From the NCBI RefSeq assembly GCF_001642695.1, contig NZ_LWCC02000005.1:1439526-1477230 (forward strand): a stretch of DNA of 37,705 nucleotides, read 5' to 3'. The position numbers and the translations under genes were made by a program. Position 1 is the stretch's first letter. Every line of letters begins with the position of its first letter. Of the stretch, positions 1 to 7,503 are shown in pieces. Under the pieces are notes generated by a model that had not been told where the DNA came from, searched no databases, and worked only from the letters and a program-made list of their open reading frames with translations. Source of the DNA: Streptomyces chilikensis. GTDB taxonomy: Bacteria; Actinomycetota; Actinomycetes; Streptomycetales; Streptomycetaceae.

Positions 1-5
1 CGGCC

Positions 6-2171
6 GTGCCGCACCGCGCGAACGTGCCGGCTCACAACGCACAGTCCCACATCTCCGAAATCGAATGGGCAATGCTGCAGCGAGGTATCAAGTACGTCCA
101 CGTCGTCACGCTGGTTTTCTCTGCGGTGATCGCCTTTCTCTTCCTGCGCGGACTCGACGAAACACGCGTCCTGGGCAGCACGGCCCTGGTGGACGTGCTC
201 GATTCGGACGATTCGGCGAGCGCCGCACAGGTCGTCGAGGTGGTGGAGTCCGTCGCCGCCCGCAGCGGGTCCGGCGTGGCCCGTGAGATGCCCGACCTGA
301 GGAATCCCGAGCGGGTCCGGCACCTGTATCTCGCGCCGGGCGGCACCGGTTCGGCCACCGAAGCGTGGCTCGAGGGCGGTTACCCGCAGTTCAGCAAGAA
401 CCTCGAGACCCGGGTCCACCCGATCGCCGACATCACACATCTTGATCCACGGGGCGCTTACCACGTGTTCGGGCCGCCGGAGGCCGTCGACGCCCTGGTG
501 GCGGAGTTCGGTGAGATCGGTCTCCGGGTACAGGTGGCTCACCCTCTGTCGTACGCGACGCTGGCGCAGGACTACTCGGCCGACCCTCTGATCTGGTCCC
601 TGGGTGTCGTCGCCCTCGCCACCGTCACCCTGACCGGCGCGAGTGTGTTGCTCAGGGCGAAGAGCTACGGGGTCCTGCGCCTTCAAGGGCAGTCCTTCGC
701 GGACATCCTCCGCCGCGACCTGAGGCAGACGGCACGGTTCTGGCTGGCCTGCTGCGCCGCTCTCACCGTGGTGTCGCTCTGTTCGCTCGGCCTGTACAAC
801 GGCTTCGCCCGGCTGGGCCTGTTCGCCGCGACGGCGGCTACGGTCGCCGCCCTGCTGAGCCTCCTGGTGCTCGCCGCCCACGCGTCGATGCTCGTCCTGA
901 TCTGCAAGGTCGACATTCTCGGCTCACTCAAGGGCGAACTTCCCTCACGGGCCGCCGGCATCAGCCTCTACCTGGTCCGCGTGCCGGCGCTGCTCCTCGC
1001 TCTGAGCATCGCTCTGAGCGTCGCCTCAGCAGGCCGGAACGTGGTGACCCGGCAGGAGAACGGCAAGGCCTACCAGGAGGTCGCAGACGCCGTCTCGATC
1101 CGCCTCAGCGGTGCCTTCGCCACCCGCCTCGACGAAATGGACAAGAGGATCGGCCCCTGGCTCCGGGGAGCGGACGAACGCGGCGAGATCATCGTCGCCG
1201 GCCGAGGAGACCTCCAGATGGCGGCTCCGCAGGCGAACCTGCCCGCGGGTGAGATCCTCGTCGTCAACGAGACCTTCCTCGACAAGCAGCCGATCCTGGA
1301 CCATGAAGGACGTCCGTTCACCGTGGACCCGGGCGGCAGGTCCCCGGAATCCCGTTCGGTGCGCGTCCTCATTCCCGAGTCGTACGCGCCGCACACACAA
1401 GCGATCTCCAAGGCTGTCGCGGAGAAGATCGACCCGGGTCTCGGCAGGCGCATCCCTCTCGACACGTACAGCGCCCGTGACGGGCAGCGCGTGTTCGGGT
1501 ACAACAGTGGCGCCCTGGTATACAGCTCGACACACAAATCGACCGAGGACAGGTCGCTGGTATCGAATCCGATCGTGGCCGTGGTGCCGAACGGGTCGGA
1601 ATACCTCACCAATGACGCCTACGCCACCTTCGCCACGCAGGAAGGCGTTGTCTTCACCGACCCCGACGACGCGCTGCGCGCCATCGAGTCCGAAGGGCTG
1701 CGGGACTACGTTTCGTCCGTTTCTCCGGTCGGACAGCGGATCGCCATCGAACTGCGGGACGCCGTCGGGGATTTCCGTCTTCAGGTTTTCAATCTGTTGA
1801 TCGCCACCGCGGTACTCCTCGTCGCAGGCATCGGAATCTGCATCGTCTACACACGGAAGAATGCCCAACTGATCTTCGCACGGCACATCAGCGGCTGGAG
1901 CTACATCGCCACCCATCGTTTCCTTCTCGCGGTGGAGGTAGCCATCGCCGGGATTTTCGCCCTACGAATCCCGCTCGAGGTGTGGCAGACAAATCGAGAA
2001 ATCGCGGAATACACCGCGGCCGGCCTTCCGGCACCGTTCCCTCCGCTCCGTGTCGACGCTTCGGACCTGGGCGTCATCGTCGGCCTCGCCGTCCTCGAGC
2101 TCGCCGTCGTTCTTCTCGCTCTCGCCCTCTTCCATCGACGTGTGGTGAGGGAAGGCGCGAGCGACGCATGA
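6..2171 (+). CDS. Bacteriocin-associated ABC transporter permease (lactococcin 972 group), possibly 5' truncated
   Basis: A 721-residue membrane protein with a hydrophobic segment near residues 30-50, a cluster of four between about 190 and 345, a large extracytoplasmic stretch (about 350-590) and three more near 600-620, 650-670 and 690-715. This layout resembles the FtsX-like permeases annotated as bacteriocin-associated integral membrane proteins. It is followed after 61 bases by its ATPase, which supports an exporter or self-immunity role. The reading frame is open to the window edge, so the GTG at 6 may not be the start; an in-frame ATG lies at 72 and an upstream start cannot be excluded. 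Third-position G/C is visibly weaker than in neighbouring genes, a hint of transfer. The bacteriocin peptide gene usually precedes such a permease and would lie left of the window. Confidence 0.75.
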   Translation: MPHRANVPAHNAQSHISEIEWAMLQRGIKYVHVVTLVFSAVIAFLFLRGLDETRVLGSTALVDVLDSDDSASAAQVVEVVESVAARSGSGVAREMPDLRNPERVRHLYLAPGGTGSATEAWLEGGYPQFSKNLETRVHPIADITHLDPRGAYHVFGPPEAVDALVAEFGEIGLRVQVAHPLSYATLAQDYSADPLIWSLGVVALATVTLTGASVLLRAKSYGVLRLQGQSFADILRRDLRQTARFWLACCAALTVVSLCSLGLYNGFARLGLFAATAATVAALLSLLVLAAHASMLVLICKVDILGSLKGELPSRAAGISLYLVRVPALLLALSIALSVASAGRNVVTRQENGKAYQEVADAVSIRLSGAFATRLDEMDKRIGPWLRGADERGEIIVAGRGDLQMAAPQANLPAGEILVVNETFLDKQPILDHEGRPFTVDPGGRSPESRSVRVLIPESYAPHTQAISKAVAEKIDPGLGRRIPLDTYSARDGQRVFGYNSGALVYSSTHKSTEDRSLVSNPIVAVVPNGSEYLTNDAYATFATQEGVVFTDPDDALRAIESEGLRDYVSSVSPVGQRIAIELRDAVGDFRLQVFNLLIATAVLLVAGIGICIVYTRKNAQLIFARHISGWSYIATHRFLLAVEVAIAGIFALRIPLEVWQTNREIAEYTAAGLPAPFPPLRVDASDLGVIVGLAVLELAVVLLALALFHRRVVREGASDA

Positions 2172-2232
2172 CCCTTGCCCCACCGCCGTCCTCCAAGGCC
2201 GCACCACCTCTCCCCCAAGTCGGAGCGCAACG

Positions 2233-2886
2233 ATGATCGATGTCGAGAAACTGTCGAAGAAGTTCGGCACCCGGACGCTGTGGACCGATGTCGATCTGAC
2301 GATCGACCGCGGCCAGATGGTCGCTCTGGTCGGTCCGAGCGGCTCGGGCAAGTCGACTCTCCTGAACTGTCTCGGTCTGCTGGACCGGCCCACCTCCGGG
2401 GCCATCCGGTACGACGGACGCGACATCACCCGCTTCGGCAGGCGCGAGACACGCATGTTCCGTCGAGACGTCCTGGGTTACCTCTTCCAGAACTACGCCC
2501 TGATCGACAACGCCACCGTCAGGGACAACCTGGAGGTGGCGTTGCGGCCCGGCCGCGCGACACGCAACCAGGCCCGCCCGCGCATCGTCCAAGCCCTCGA
2601 ACGCGTGGGACTCGCAGGCCGGGACGAGGACACGGTCCACCACCTCAGCGGAGGCGAGCAACAGCGCGTGGCCCTCGCACGCCTCATGGTCCGGCAGCCC
2701 TCCCTCGTGCTCGCGGACGAGCCCACCGCCGCCCTGGACCGCGCCAACACGGAGATGGTCCTGGAGAGCCTCCGCGAAATGAGCCGCTCCGGGTGCGCCG
2801 TGGTGATCGCCACCCACGACGACACCGTCCGCGACGTCTGCGACACCGTGTTCGCCCTGGAGGAGCTCTCCCTCTCACGGGCATGA
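2233..2886 (+). CDS. ABC transporter ATP-binding protein, bacteriocin export type
   Basis: A 217-residue ABC ATPase of the MacB/LolD-like class. Walker A is GPSGSGKST (about residues 34-42), the Q-loop lies in LFQNYALID, the signature is LSGGEQQR, Walker B is LVLADEPTAALD, and the switch His is in ATHDD. All catalytic elements are present, so it should power the adjacent permease. ATG at 2233 is chosen because the family begins right there (MIDVEKLSKKFG). Length and the very close permease partner match the lactococcin-972-group exporters, but the substrate cannot be read from the sequence. Two strong hairpins follow the stop codon. Confidence 0.88.
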   Translation: MIDVEKLSKKFGTRTLWTDVDLTIDRGQMVALVGPSGSGKSTLLNCLGLLDRPTSGAIRYDGRDITRFGRRETRMFRRDVLGYLFQNYALIDNATVRDNLEVALRPGRATRNQARPRIVQALERVGLAGRDEDTVHHLSGGEQQRVALARLMVRQPSLVLADEPTAALDRANTEMVLESLREMSRSGCAVVIATHDDTVRDVCDTVFALEELSLSRA

Positions 2887-2892
2887 GGGGCG

Positions 2893-2921
2893 GTGTGCGA
2901 AGGAGCCCTGCCTTCGCACAC
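2893..2921 (+). terminator. Hairpin after the bacteriocin ABC ATPase
   Basis: Perfect 11-bp stem (2893-2903 with 2911-2921) and 7-base loop, starting 6 bases after the ATPase stop. No T-tract follows, as is common in Streptomyces. Confidence 0.65.
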
Positions 2922-2927
2922 ATCCGG

Positions 2928-2960
2928 AAGGGGCCCGGCTCTCCGCGAGCCGGGCCCCTT
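2928..2960. terminator. Bidirectional terminator between convergent genes
   Basis: Perfect 13-bp stem (2928-2940 with 2948-2960), 7-base loop, flanked by AA on one side and TT on the other. It lies between the convergent ATPase gene and nagB and can serve both. Confidence 0.8.
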
Positions 2961-3000
2961 CCGTGCCTCGCCGCCGTCCCCCGGCGCACGGGGGCGGGGA

Positions 3001-3786
3001 TCAGATGCCCTGCCAGGACGGCTTGTGCTGCCAGGTGTGGCGGAAGTAGTCGGCGAGCCTCAGCCGCGAGGCGGCCGCCTCGTCGACGACCACCGTGGCG
3101 TGGGGATGGAGCTGGAGCGCGGAGGCGGGGCAGACGGCCGCGACCGGGCCCTCCACGGCGGCGGCGACCGCCTCGGCCTTGCCCTCGCCGGTGGCCAGCA
3201 GCACCAGGTGCCGGGCGTCGAGGATGGTCCCGATGCCCTGGGTGATCACGTGCCGCGGCACCTGCTCGACGTCGCCGCCGAAGAAGCGCGCGTTGTCCTT
3301 CCGGGTCTGCTCGGTGAGCGTCTTGAGCCGCGTCCGGGAGGCCAGCGAGCTGCACGGCTCGTTGAACCCGATGTGGCCGTCGGTGCCGATGCCGAGGAGC
3401 TGCAGGTCGACGCCGCCCGCCTCGGCCAGCGCCCGCTCGTAGGCGGCGCACGCGGCCGGGAGGTCGGCCGCCGTGCCGTCCGGGCCGAGGAAGGCGTCCT
3501 CCTCGATGCCCAGAGGTTCCAGGACCTCACGCCGCAGCACCGAGCGGTAGGACTCGGGATGCCCGGCCGGCAGCCCCACGTACTCGTCGAGCTGCGCGAT
3601 CCGCGCCCGCGAGACGTCCGCCTCGCCGGCGCGTACCAGCCCGGCCAGCGCCCGGTAGACCGGCAGCGGCGTCGAGCCGGTGGCGACACCGAGGACCGCG
3701 TCCGGTCTGCCGCGGAGCAGCGACGCCATCGCGCCGGCGATCAGCTCGCCGCCCGCCCGGGCGTCGGGAACGATGACAACTTCCAC
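3001..3786 (-). CDS. nagB: Glucosamine-6-phosphate deaminase
   Basis: A 261-residue cytoplasmic enzyme converting glucosamine-6-phosphate to fructose-6-phosphate and ammonia, the step that feeds amino-sugar catabolism into glycolysis. Family motifs are clear: GVATGSTPLPVYRAL near the N-terminus (phosphate binding), LDEYVGLP (general-base Asp region) and GIGTDGHIGFNEP (catalytic His/Glu region). Length fits the family. The GTG at 3786 is used because it gives the standard N-terminus. Two overlapping DasR boxes lie directly upstream, so it is expected to be repressed by DasR and induced by amino-sugar phosphates, as is established for nagB in S. coelicolor. Here it is monocistronic and distant from the das transporter genes. 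Confidence 0.95.
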   Translation of the reverse strand: MEVVIVPDARAGGELIAGAMASLLRGRPDAVLGVATGSTPLPVYRALAGLVRAGEADVSRARIAQLDEYVGLPAGHPESYRSVLRREVLEPLGIEEDAFLGPDGTAADLPAACAAYERALAEAGGVDLQLLGIGTDGHIGFNEPCSSLASRTRLKTLTEQTRKDNARFFGGDVEQVPRHVITQGIGTILDARHLVLLATGEGKAEAVAAAVEGPVAAVCPASALQLHPHATVVVDEAAASRLRLADYFRHTWQHKPSWQGI

Positions 3787-3800
3787 GCTGGGGCCACCAT

Positions 3801-3829
3801 CCTGGTATAGACCTATGGTTTAGACCAAT
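3801..3829. promoter_or_regulatory. Two overlapping DasR operators (dre) at nagB
   Basis: Two 16-mers match the DasR consensus core TGGTNTAGACCA: 3801-3816 (right half degenerate) and 3814-3829 (TATGGTTTAGACCAAT, strong). They sit 15-43 bases upstream of the nagB start, in the promoter or leader. DasR control of nagB is established in S. coelicolor; occupancy here is inferred. Confidence 0.88.
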
Positions 3830-4008
3830 CTAGCAAGAAGGACGGCTCCGCGGAACCGCCCGGAACCGCCCCGCCCGCGCGTGGGAGCGCTCCCCCAATC
3901 ACCGCGGACCGGTCCCGGAAGCCGCCCGGGCGGGCTAGGCTGCACTGTGCGAGAGCCCCGCGCCTCCGCCCATGGACACGACCGAGCGGCCGGTCCACAA
4001 TTGCGGGT

Positions 4009-4075
4009 GAGAGGCAGGGACGCACAGACGCCGCCTTCCCCGCACAGGAAGGCGGACCGAGGAACCGGGCCTCTC
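4009..4075 (+). other. Candidate structured RNA element
   Basis: A 7-bp closing helix (GAGAGGC 4009-4015 with GCCTCTC 4069-4075) encloses a perfect 9-bp hairpin (4031-4039 with 4047-4055, 7-base loop). The strand could be either, as helices are symmetric. No known riboswitch consensus was recognised; it could be a small RNA, a leader of the downstream kinase gene, or chance in high-GC DNA. Confidence 0.35.
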
Positions 4076-4232
4076 TGCCCTGACTGCGCCTGGCTCCTCA
4101 CCGGTCGGTCCGGGCCGCACACCCGAGGCCGATTGCTGCTCCGGGCTGCGGTGCCGGGAGGGTTGAGGGTCCCTTCCTGCGCCGCGGCCCGTGGGTGCGG
4201 CGCCCGCGCACCGCCCGGGTACGCTCGCAGAC

Positions 4233-5711
4233 GTGCCCTCCATGAACGAACTCGTACGCCAGCACACCGACCTCGGTGACACCGATCTCGAGTGGCTCCA
4301 CCTGCTGGTCTCCGAGTGGCAGCTGCTCTCCGACCTCTCGTTCGCCGACCTGGTCCTGTGGCTGCCGACCCGGGACGGCGCCAAGTACGTCTCGGTGGCG
4401 CAGATGCGCCCCAACACCGGCCCGACCTCGTACCAGAACGACATGGTCGGCCACCTCGTCCCCCGCGGCCGCCGTCCCCTGCTGGACGCGGCCCTGGACG
4501 AGGGACGGATCGTGCGCGAGGGCGACCCGGAGTGGCGGGAGGAGGTCCCGGTCCGGGTGGAGTCCATCCCGGTCCGCCGCGAGGGCCGGGTGCTGGGCGT
4601 GATCGCCCGCAACACCAACCTGCTGACCGTGCGCACGCCGAGCCGGCTGGAGCTCACCTACCTTCAGTCCGCGTCGGACCTGGCGCAGATGATCGCCGCC
4701 GGCTCGTTCCCGTTCCCCGACCAGCAGGTCGACATGGACGCGGCGCCGCGGGTGGGCGATGGACTGGTCCGGCTGGACGCCGACGGCATCGTCACCTACG
4801 CCTCCCCCAACGCCCTCTCCGCGTACCACCGGATGGGGCTGGCCGCCGACCTGGTCGGCTGCCACCTGGGCCGCACCACGGCCGAACTCGCCCCCTCCCG
4901 GGGCCCGGTGGACGAGGCGCTGGCCAAGGTGGCGAGCGGCTGGGCGCCGCGGGAGTTCGAGATCGAGGCCAGCGACGGCGTCATCCAGTTCCGGGCCATC
5001 CCGCTCAAGCCCAAAGGCACCCGCATCGGTTCGCTGGTGCTGCTCCGGGACGTCACCGAACTGCGGCGGCGCGAGCGCGAGTTGATCACCAAGGATGCCA
5101 CCATCCGGGAGATCCACCACCGGGTGAAGAACAACCTGCAGACGGTCGCGGCGCTGCTGCGGCTGCAGGCCCGGCGGATGGACTCCGACCAGGGCCGGGA
5201 GGCGCTCCAGGAGGCCGTGCGGCGCGTCGGCTCCATCGCCATCGTCCACGAGACGCTCTCCCAGACCCTCGACGAGCGGGTGGAGTTCGACGAGATCGCC
5301 GACCGGGTGCTCGCCATGGTCGCCGAGATCTCCCCCGGCACCGTCACCGGCCGGCGCAGCGGACGCTTCGGCATCCTGGACGCCGAGGTGGCCACCCCGC
5401 TGTCGATGGTCCTCACCGAGGTCCTGCAGAACGCCCTGGAGCACGGCTTCCGCCCCGGCGACACCGGCACCGTCGAGGTGTCCGCGGTGCGCGGCGGCAC
5501 CCCCCGCGAGGAACGGCTGCTGGTGACCGTCCTCGACGACGGCGTGGGCCTGCCCGGGGACTTCGACCCGCACAGCTCCGGCAACCTCGGCCTGCAGATC
5601 GTCCGGACGCTGGTCGAGGGCGAACTGGGCGGCGCCTTCGACATGGTGCGGGTCTCCCCCGAGGGCGGCACCCGGGTCCTGCTGGACATCCCGGTGAAGT
5701 CCCAGAAGTGA
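4233..5711 (+). CDS. PdtaS-type sensor histidine kinase
   Basis: A 492-residue soluble kinase resembling mycobacterial PdtaS and the Streptomyces protein that neighbours wblE. Order: an N-terminal GAF-like sensor (about 1-150), a PAS domain (about 175-285), a HisKA_2 dimerisation helix with EIHHRVKNNLQ (phospho-acceptor His 295 or 296), then an HATPase_c domain with the N-box in VLTEVLQNALEHGF and glycine boxes DDGVGLP and GNLGLQIV. No membrane segment is seen, so it senses an intracellular signal. The usual partner is a response regulator with an RNA-binding ANTAR domain (PdtaR); none is in the window. GTG 4233 is preferred because a TACGCT hexamer ends 7 bases before it, suggesting a leaderless start; ATG 4242 is an alternative. 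Confidence 0.88.
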   Translation: MPSMNELVRQHTDLGDTDLEWLHLLVSEWQLLSDLSFADLVLWLPTRDGAKYVSVAQMRPNTGPTSYQNDMVGHLVPRGRRPLLDAALDEGRIVREGDPEWREEVPVRVESIPVRREGRVLGVIARNTNLLTVRTPSRLELTYLQSASDLAQMIAAGSFPFPDQQVDMDAAPRVGDGLVRLDADGIVTYASPNALSAYHRMGLAADLVGCHLGRTTAELAPSRGPVDEALAKVASGWAPREFEIEASDGVIQFRAIPLKPKGTRIGSLVLLRDVTELRRRERELITKDATIREIHHRVKNNLQTVAALLRLQARRMDSDQGREALQEAVRRVGSIAIVHETLSQTLDERVEFDEIADRVLAMVAEISPGTVTGRRSGRFGILDAEVATPLSMVLTEVLQNALEHGFRPGDTGTVEVSAVRGGTPREERLLVTVLDDGVGLPGDFDPHSSGNLGLQIVRTLVEGELGGAFDMVRVSPEGGTRVLLDIPVKSQK

Positions 5712-5753
5712 CCCGGGCGGCCCGTCGCCGGCGCGCGGCCGGTCACGGACGTG

Positions 5754-5789
5754 CCGAGAGCCCCGGACCGCTGGGTCCGGGGCTCTCGG
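5754..5789 (+). terminator. Terminator after the histidine kinase gene
   Basis: Perfect 16-bp stem (5754-5769 with 5774-5789) and 4-base loop, 42 bases after the kinase stop, between convergent genes. It may also stop transcripts from wblE. Confidence 0.85.
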
Positions 5790-5822
5790 TCAGAACCGGG
5801 TTACTGCGCGCTGCGGCTCGGG

Positions 5823-5855
5823 GGCGGGAGATGCGTACTCGCTGTACGCGCCGCC
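5823..5855 (-). terminator. Possible wblE terminator hairpin
   Basis: Nested pairing: GGCGG 5823-5827 with CCGCC 5851-5855, enclosing GCGTAC 5833-5838 with GTACGC 5844-5849. It lies 28 bases beyond the wblE stop on the minus strand. Confidence 0.45.
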
Positions 5856-5883
5856 AAGCTCAGGCTGTTCGCGGGGTGGGTTG

Positions 5884-6141
5884 TCAGGCGGAGGCCTGAC
5901 GGGCCCGGTTGCGGGCGGCGCGGCGCTTCATGGCACGACGCTCGTCCTCGCTGAGACCACCCCAGACGCCGGAGTCCTGGCCGGACTCGAGCGCCCACTG
6001 CAGACACTGCTCGATCACCGGGCAGCGGCGGCAAACGGCCTTGGCTTCCTCGATCTGCAGCAGCGCAGGACCGGTGTTGCCGATGGGGAAGAAGAGCTCG
6101 GGGTCTTCTTCGCGGCAAACGGCGTGGTGACGCCAGTCCAT
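5884..6141 (-). CDS. wblE: WhiB-family iron-sulfur regulator WblE (WhiB1-like)
   Basis: An 85-residue WhiB-like protein. The four cluster-ligating cysteines are C9, C37, C40 and C46 (C-x2-C-x5-C at the end), followed by the GVWGG turn and a basic Arg/Lys-rich C-terminus for DNA contact. WhiB1-class proteins carry a nitric-oxide-sensitive [4Fe-4S] cluster and bind the primary sigma factor. Start ATG 6141 has the ribosome-binding sequence AGGAGAGG 6-13 bases upstream. Position beside the PdtaS-like kinase and lipid kinase matches wblE of S. coelicolor. A CRP-like palindrome overlaps its predicted promoter. Confidence 0.95.
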   Translation of the reverse strand: MDWRHHAVCREEDPELFFPIGNTGPALLQIEEAKAVCRRCPVIEQCLQWALESGQDSGVWGGLSEDERRAMKRRAARNRARQASA

Positions 6142-6158
6142 GGCTGCTACCTCTCCTG

Positions 6159-6198
6159 TGTATACGTGCAGGTGCTTGTGAATGTGAACGCTTTCACG
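6159..6198 (-). promoter_or_regulatory. wblE promoter with overlapping CRP-like operator
   Basis: TGTGA-N6-TCACG at 6183-6198 matches the CRP family consensus TGTGA-N6-TCACA at nine of ten fixed bases, and contains the exact palindrome GTGAA-N4-TTCAC. On the minus strand a -35-like TTCACA (6188-6183) overlaps it, followed by an 18-base spacer and a -10-like TATACA (6164-6159). The site would be centred near -38. In M. tuberculosis whiB1 is regulated by the CRP protein Rv3676; use of this site here is inferred. Confidence 0.65.
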
Positions 6199-6409
6199 AA
6201 TCCCCCAACAAGTGAAGGCTGTGTTCCGGTTTCCCGGGGGTGGCCATCCTTGGCTTGGAGGGGGTTCGGGGCTCTGGTGGGACGCCGCCTGGCGGCTTGT
6301 CCCGAGCGCCACGTAGAGACTCGCAAACCTCAGCGGCGGATACAACCCCTTCCGGAAAGTTTTTTTTGATTCTTCGGTGTCTGCTAGGTCACAGCCGTAC
6401 TTCCATGGG

Positions 6410-6458
6410 GTGGATCCTGCTCAATACGTTCGAGTGAAAGGTTTAAGGCAGGATCCAC
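6410..6458 (-). repeat. 11-bp inverted repeat abutting the lipid kinase stop
   Basis: GTGGATCCTGC (6410-6420) and GCAGGATCCAC (6448-6458) are perfect inverted copies separated by 27 bases, the right arm touching the kinase stop codon at 6459. It could be a terminator with a long loop or an operator pair for wblE. Confidence 0.6.
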
Positions 6459-7427
6459 TCACACAATCACACGCAGTGCACGGCGTACGCCTGTGAACTT
6501 CACGCCCGTCCGCAGCCCCAGGTGGTCACCGTCCACCTGGAACGGCAGTGGGACCTTGGAAACCAAGGTGAACGCGCTGAGATCGTGCAGCGACATCGCG
6601 TGCTTGCCGCGCGGTCCCCGCTCCGGCGTCGAGGCCACCAGCTGGCTGCCGTAGCGCATCGCCGAAACCATGGACATGCTGCTCAGACCCAGGACGTCCA
6701 GCCCCTTGTCGAACGACGCCCCGGGCGAGGGGTACAGCGGCTTGTTGCCGAGGTACGACCACGGTGACGTGTTCGAAATGAGGGACACCACCAGTCCGTC
6801 CACCGGTTCCACGCCGTCCCGCAGGAGGGAGATCGTCCCACTGGTGCGGTGCGGGTCTCCCAGGAACTGGCGGAGCACCTGGCGGACGTAGAGGGGGTGC
6901 GTGGACCTCCTGCCGCGTTCCCGCTGCTGTTCCACCCGTCCGACGACCCCGGCGTCGAAGCCGAGGCCGGCGCAGAAGGTGAACCAGCGGAGCGGAGCGC
7001 CGTCGTCACCGGTACCCGGGGCGGGCTCGGCCAAACCGAGCCCGACGGTGCGCTCCCGTCCCTGGCGCAGGGCGTCCAGGAGGGCGCCGGTGGCCTCCAC
7101 CGCGTTGTTGGGCAGGCCGAGCGCGCGGGCGAAGACGTTGGTGGAGCCGCCCGGGACGACCGCGATGCCGGGCAGCCGCTCCGGGTCGGGGCCGTCGTGC
7201 AGCAGCCCGTTGACGACCTCGTTGACGGTGCCGTCGCCGCCGAGGGCGACCACCAGGTCGACGTCCTTGCCGCGGGCGGCGGCCCGCGCGAGGTCGTGCG
7301 CGTGACCCCGGCGTTCCGTGGTGACGGCCTCCAGGTCCACCTCGCTCGCCAGTGCGTGGATCAGGACGTCGCGCGTCCGGGCGCTGGTGGTGGTTGCCGT
7401 CGGATTGACCACGAGGAGTGCGCGCAT
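6459..7427 (-). CDS. Diacylglycerol/lipid kinase family protein
   Basis: A 322-residue kinase of the DagK/YegS-like family, phosphorylating a lipid such as diacylglycerol with ATP. The catalytic signature LGGDGTVNEV lies at about residues 82-91, and VVPGGSTNVFARALG follows, the conserved P-G-G/S-T-N segment of the nucleotide site. Length fits the family and there is no signal peptide, so it acts at the inner face of the membrane. Start ATG 7427 is supported by TAACCT (7440-7435) ending 7 bases before it, consistent with a leaderless transcript diverging from the next gene. Exact lipid substrate is unknown. Confidence 0.88.
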   Translation of the reverse strand: MRALLVVNPTATTTSARTRDVLIHALASEVDLEAVTTERRGHAHDLARAAARGKDVDLVVALGGDGTVNEVVNGLLHDGPDPERLPGIAVVPGGSTNVFARALGLPNNAVEATGALLDALRQGRERTVGLGLAEPAPGTGDDGAPLRWFTFCAGLGFDAGVVGRVEQQRERGRRSTHPLYVRQVLRQFLGDPHRTSGTISLLRDGVEPVDGLVVSLISNTSPWSYLGNKPLYPSPGASFDKGLDVLGLSSMSMVSAMRYGSQLVASTPERGPRGKHAMSLHDLSAFTLVSKVPLPFQVDGDHLGLRTGVKFTGVRRALRVIV

Positions 7428-7503
7428 GGTGTGCAGGTTACCTACTGATCGGTACCCGGCCCATACGAAGGGAGGGTGCGGCGGGACGACTACCCTGGCC
7501 GTC

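Larger units (their letters stand above)
3787..4232. other. nagB / histidine kinase intergenic region
   Basis: 446 bases between divergent genes. It holds the nagB operators at its left end, a structured element at 4009-4075, and a TACGCT hexamer at 4220-4225 just before the kinase start. I found no convincing protein-coding frame; the open frames lack recognisable domains. Confidence 0.6.
6142..6458. other. wblE upstream region
   Basis: 317 bases between wblE and the upstream lipid kinase gene, both on the minus strand. It contains the wblE promoter, an 8-base T run at 6360-6367 (unusual in this DNA) and an inverted repeat at 6410-6458. No gene seen. Confidence 0.6.

Noticed and set aside
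4098-5573. A 491-codon antisense frame across the histidine kinase gene
   Set aside because: The opposite strand encodes a full, domain-consistent kinase; the antisense product is low-complexity.
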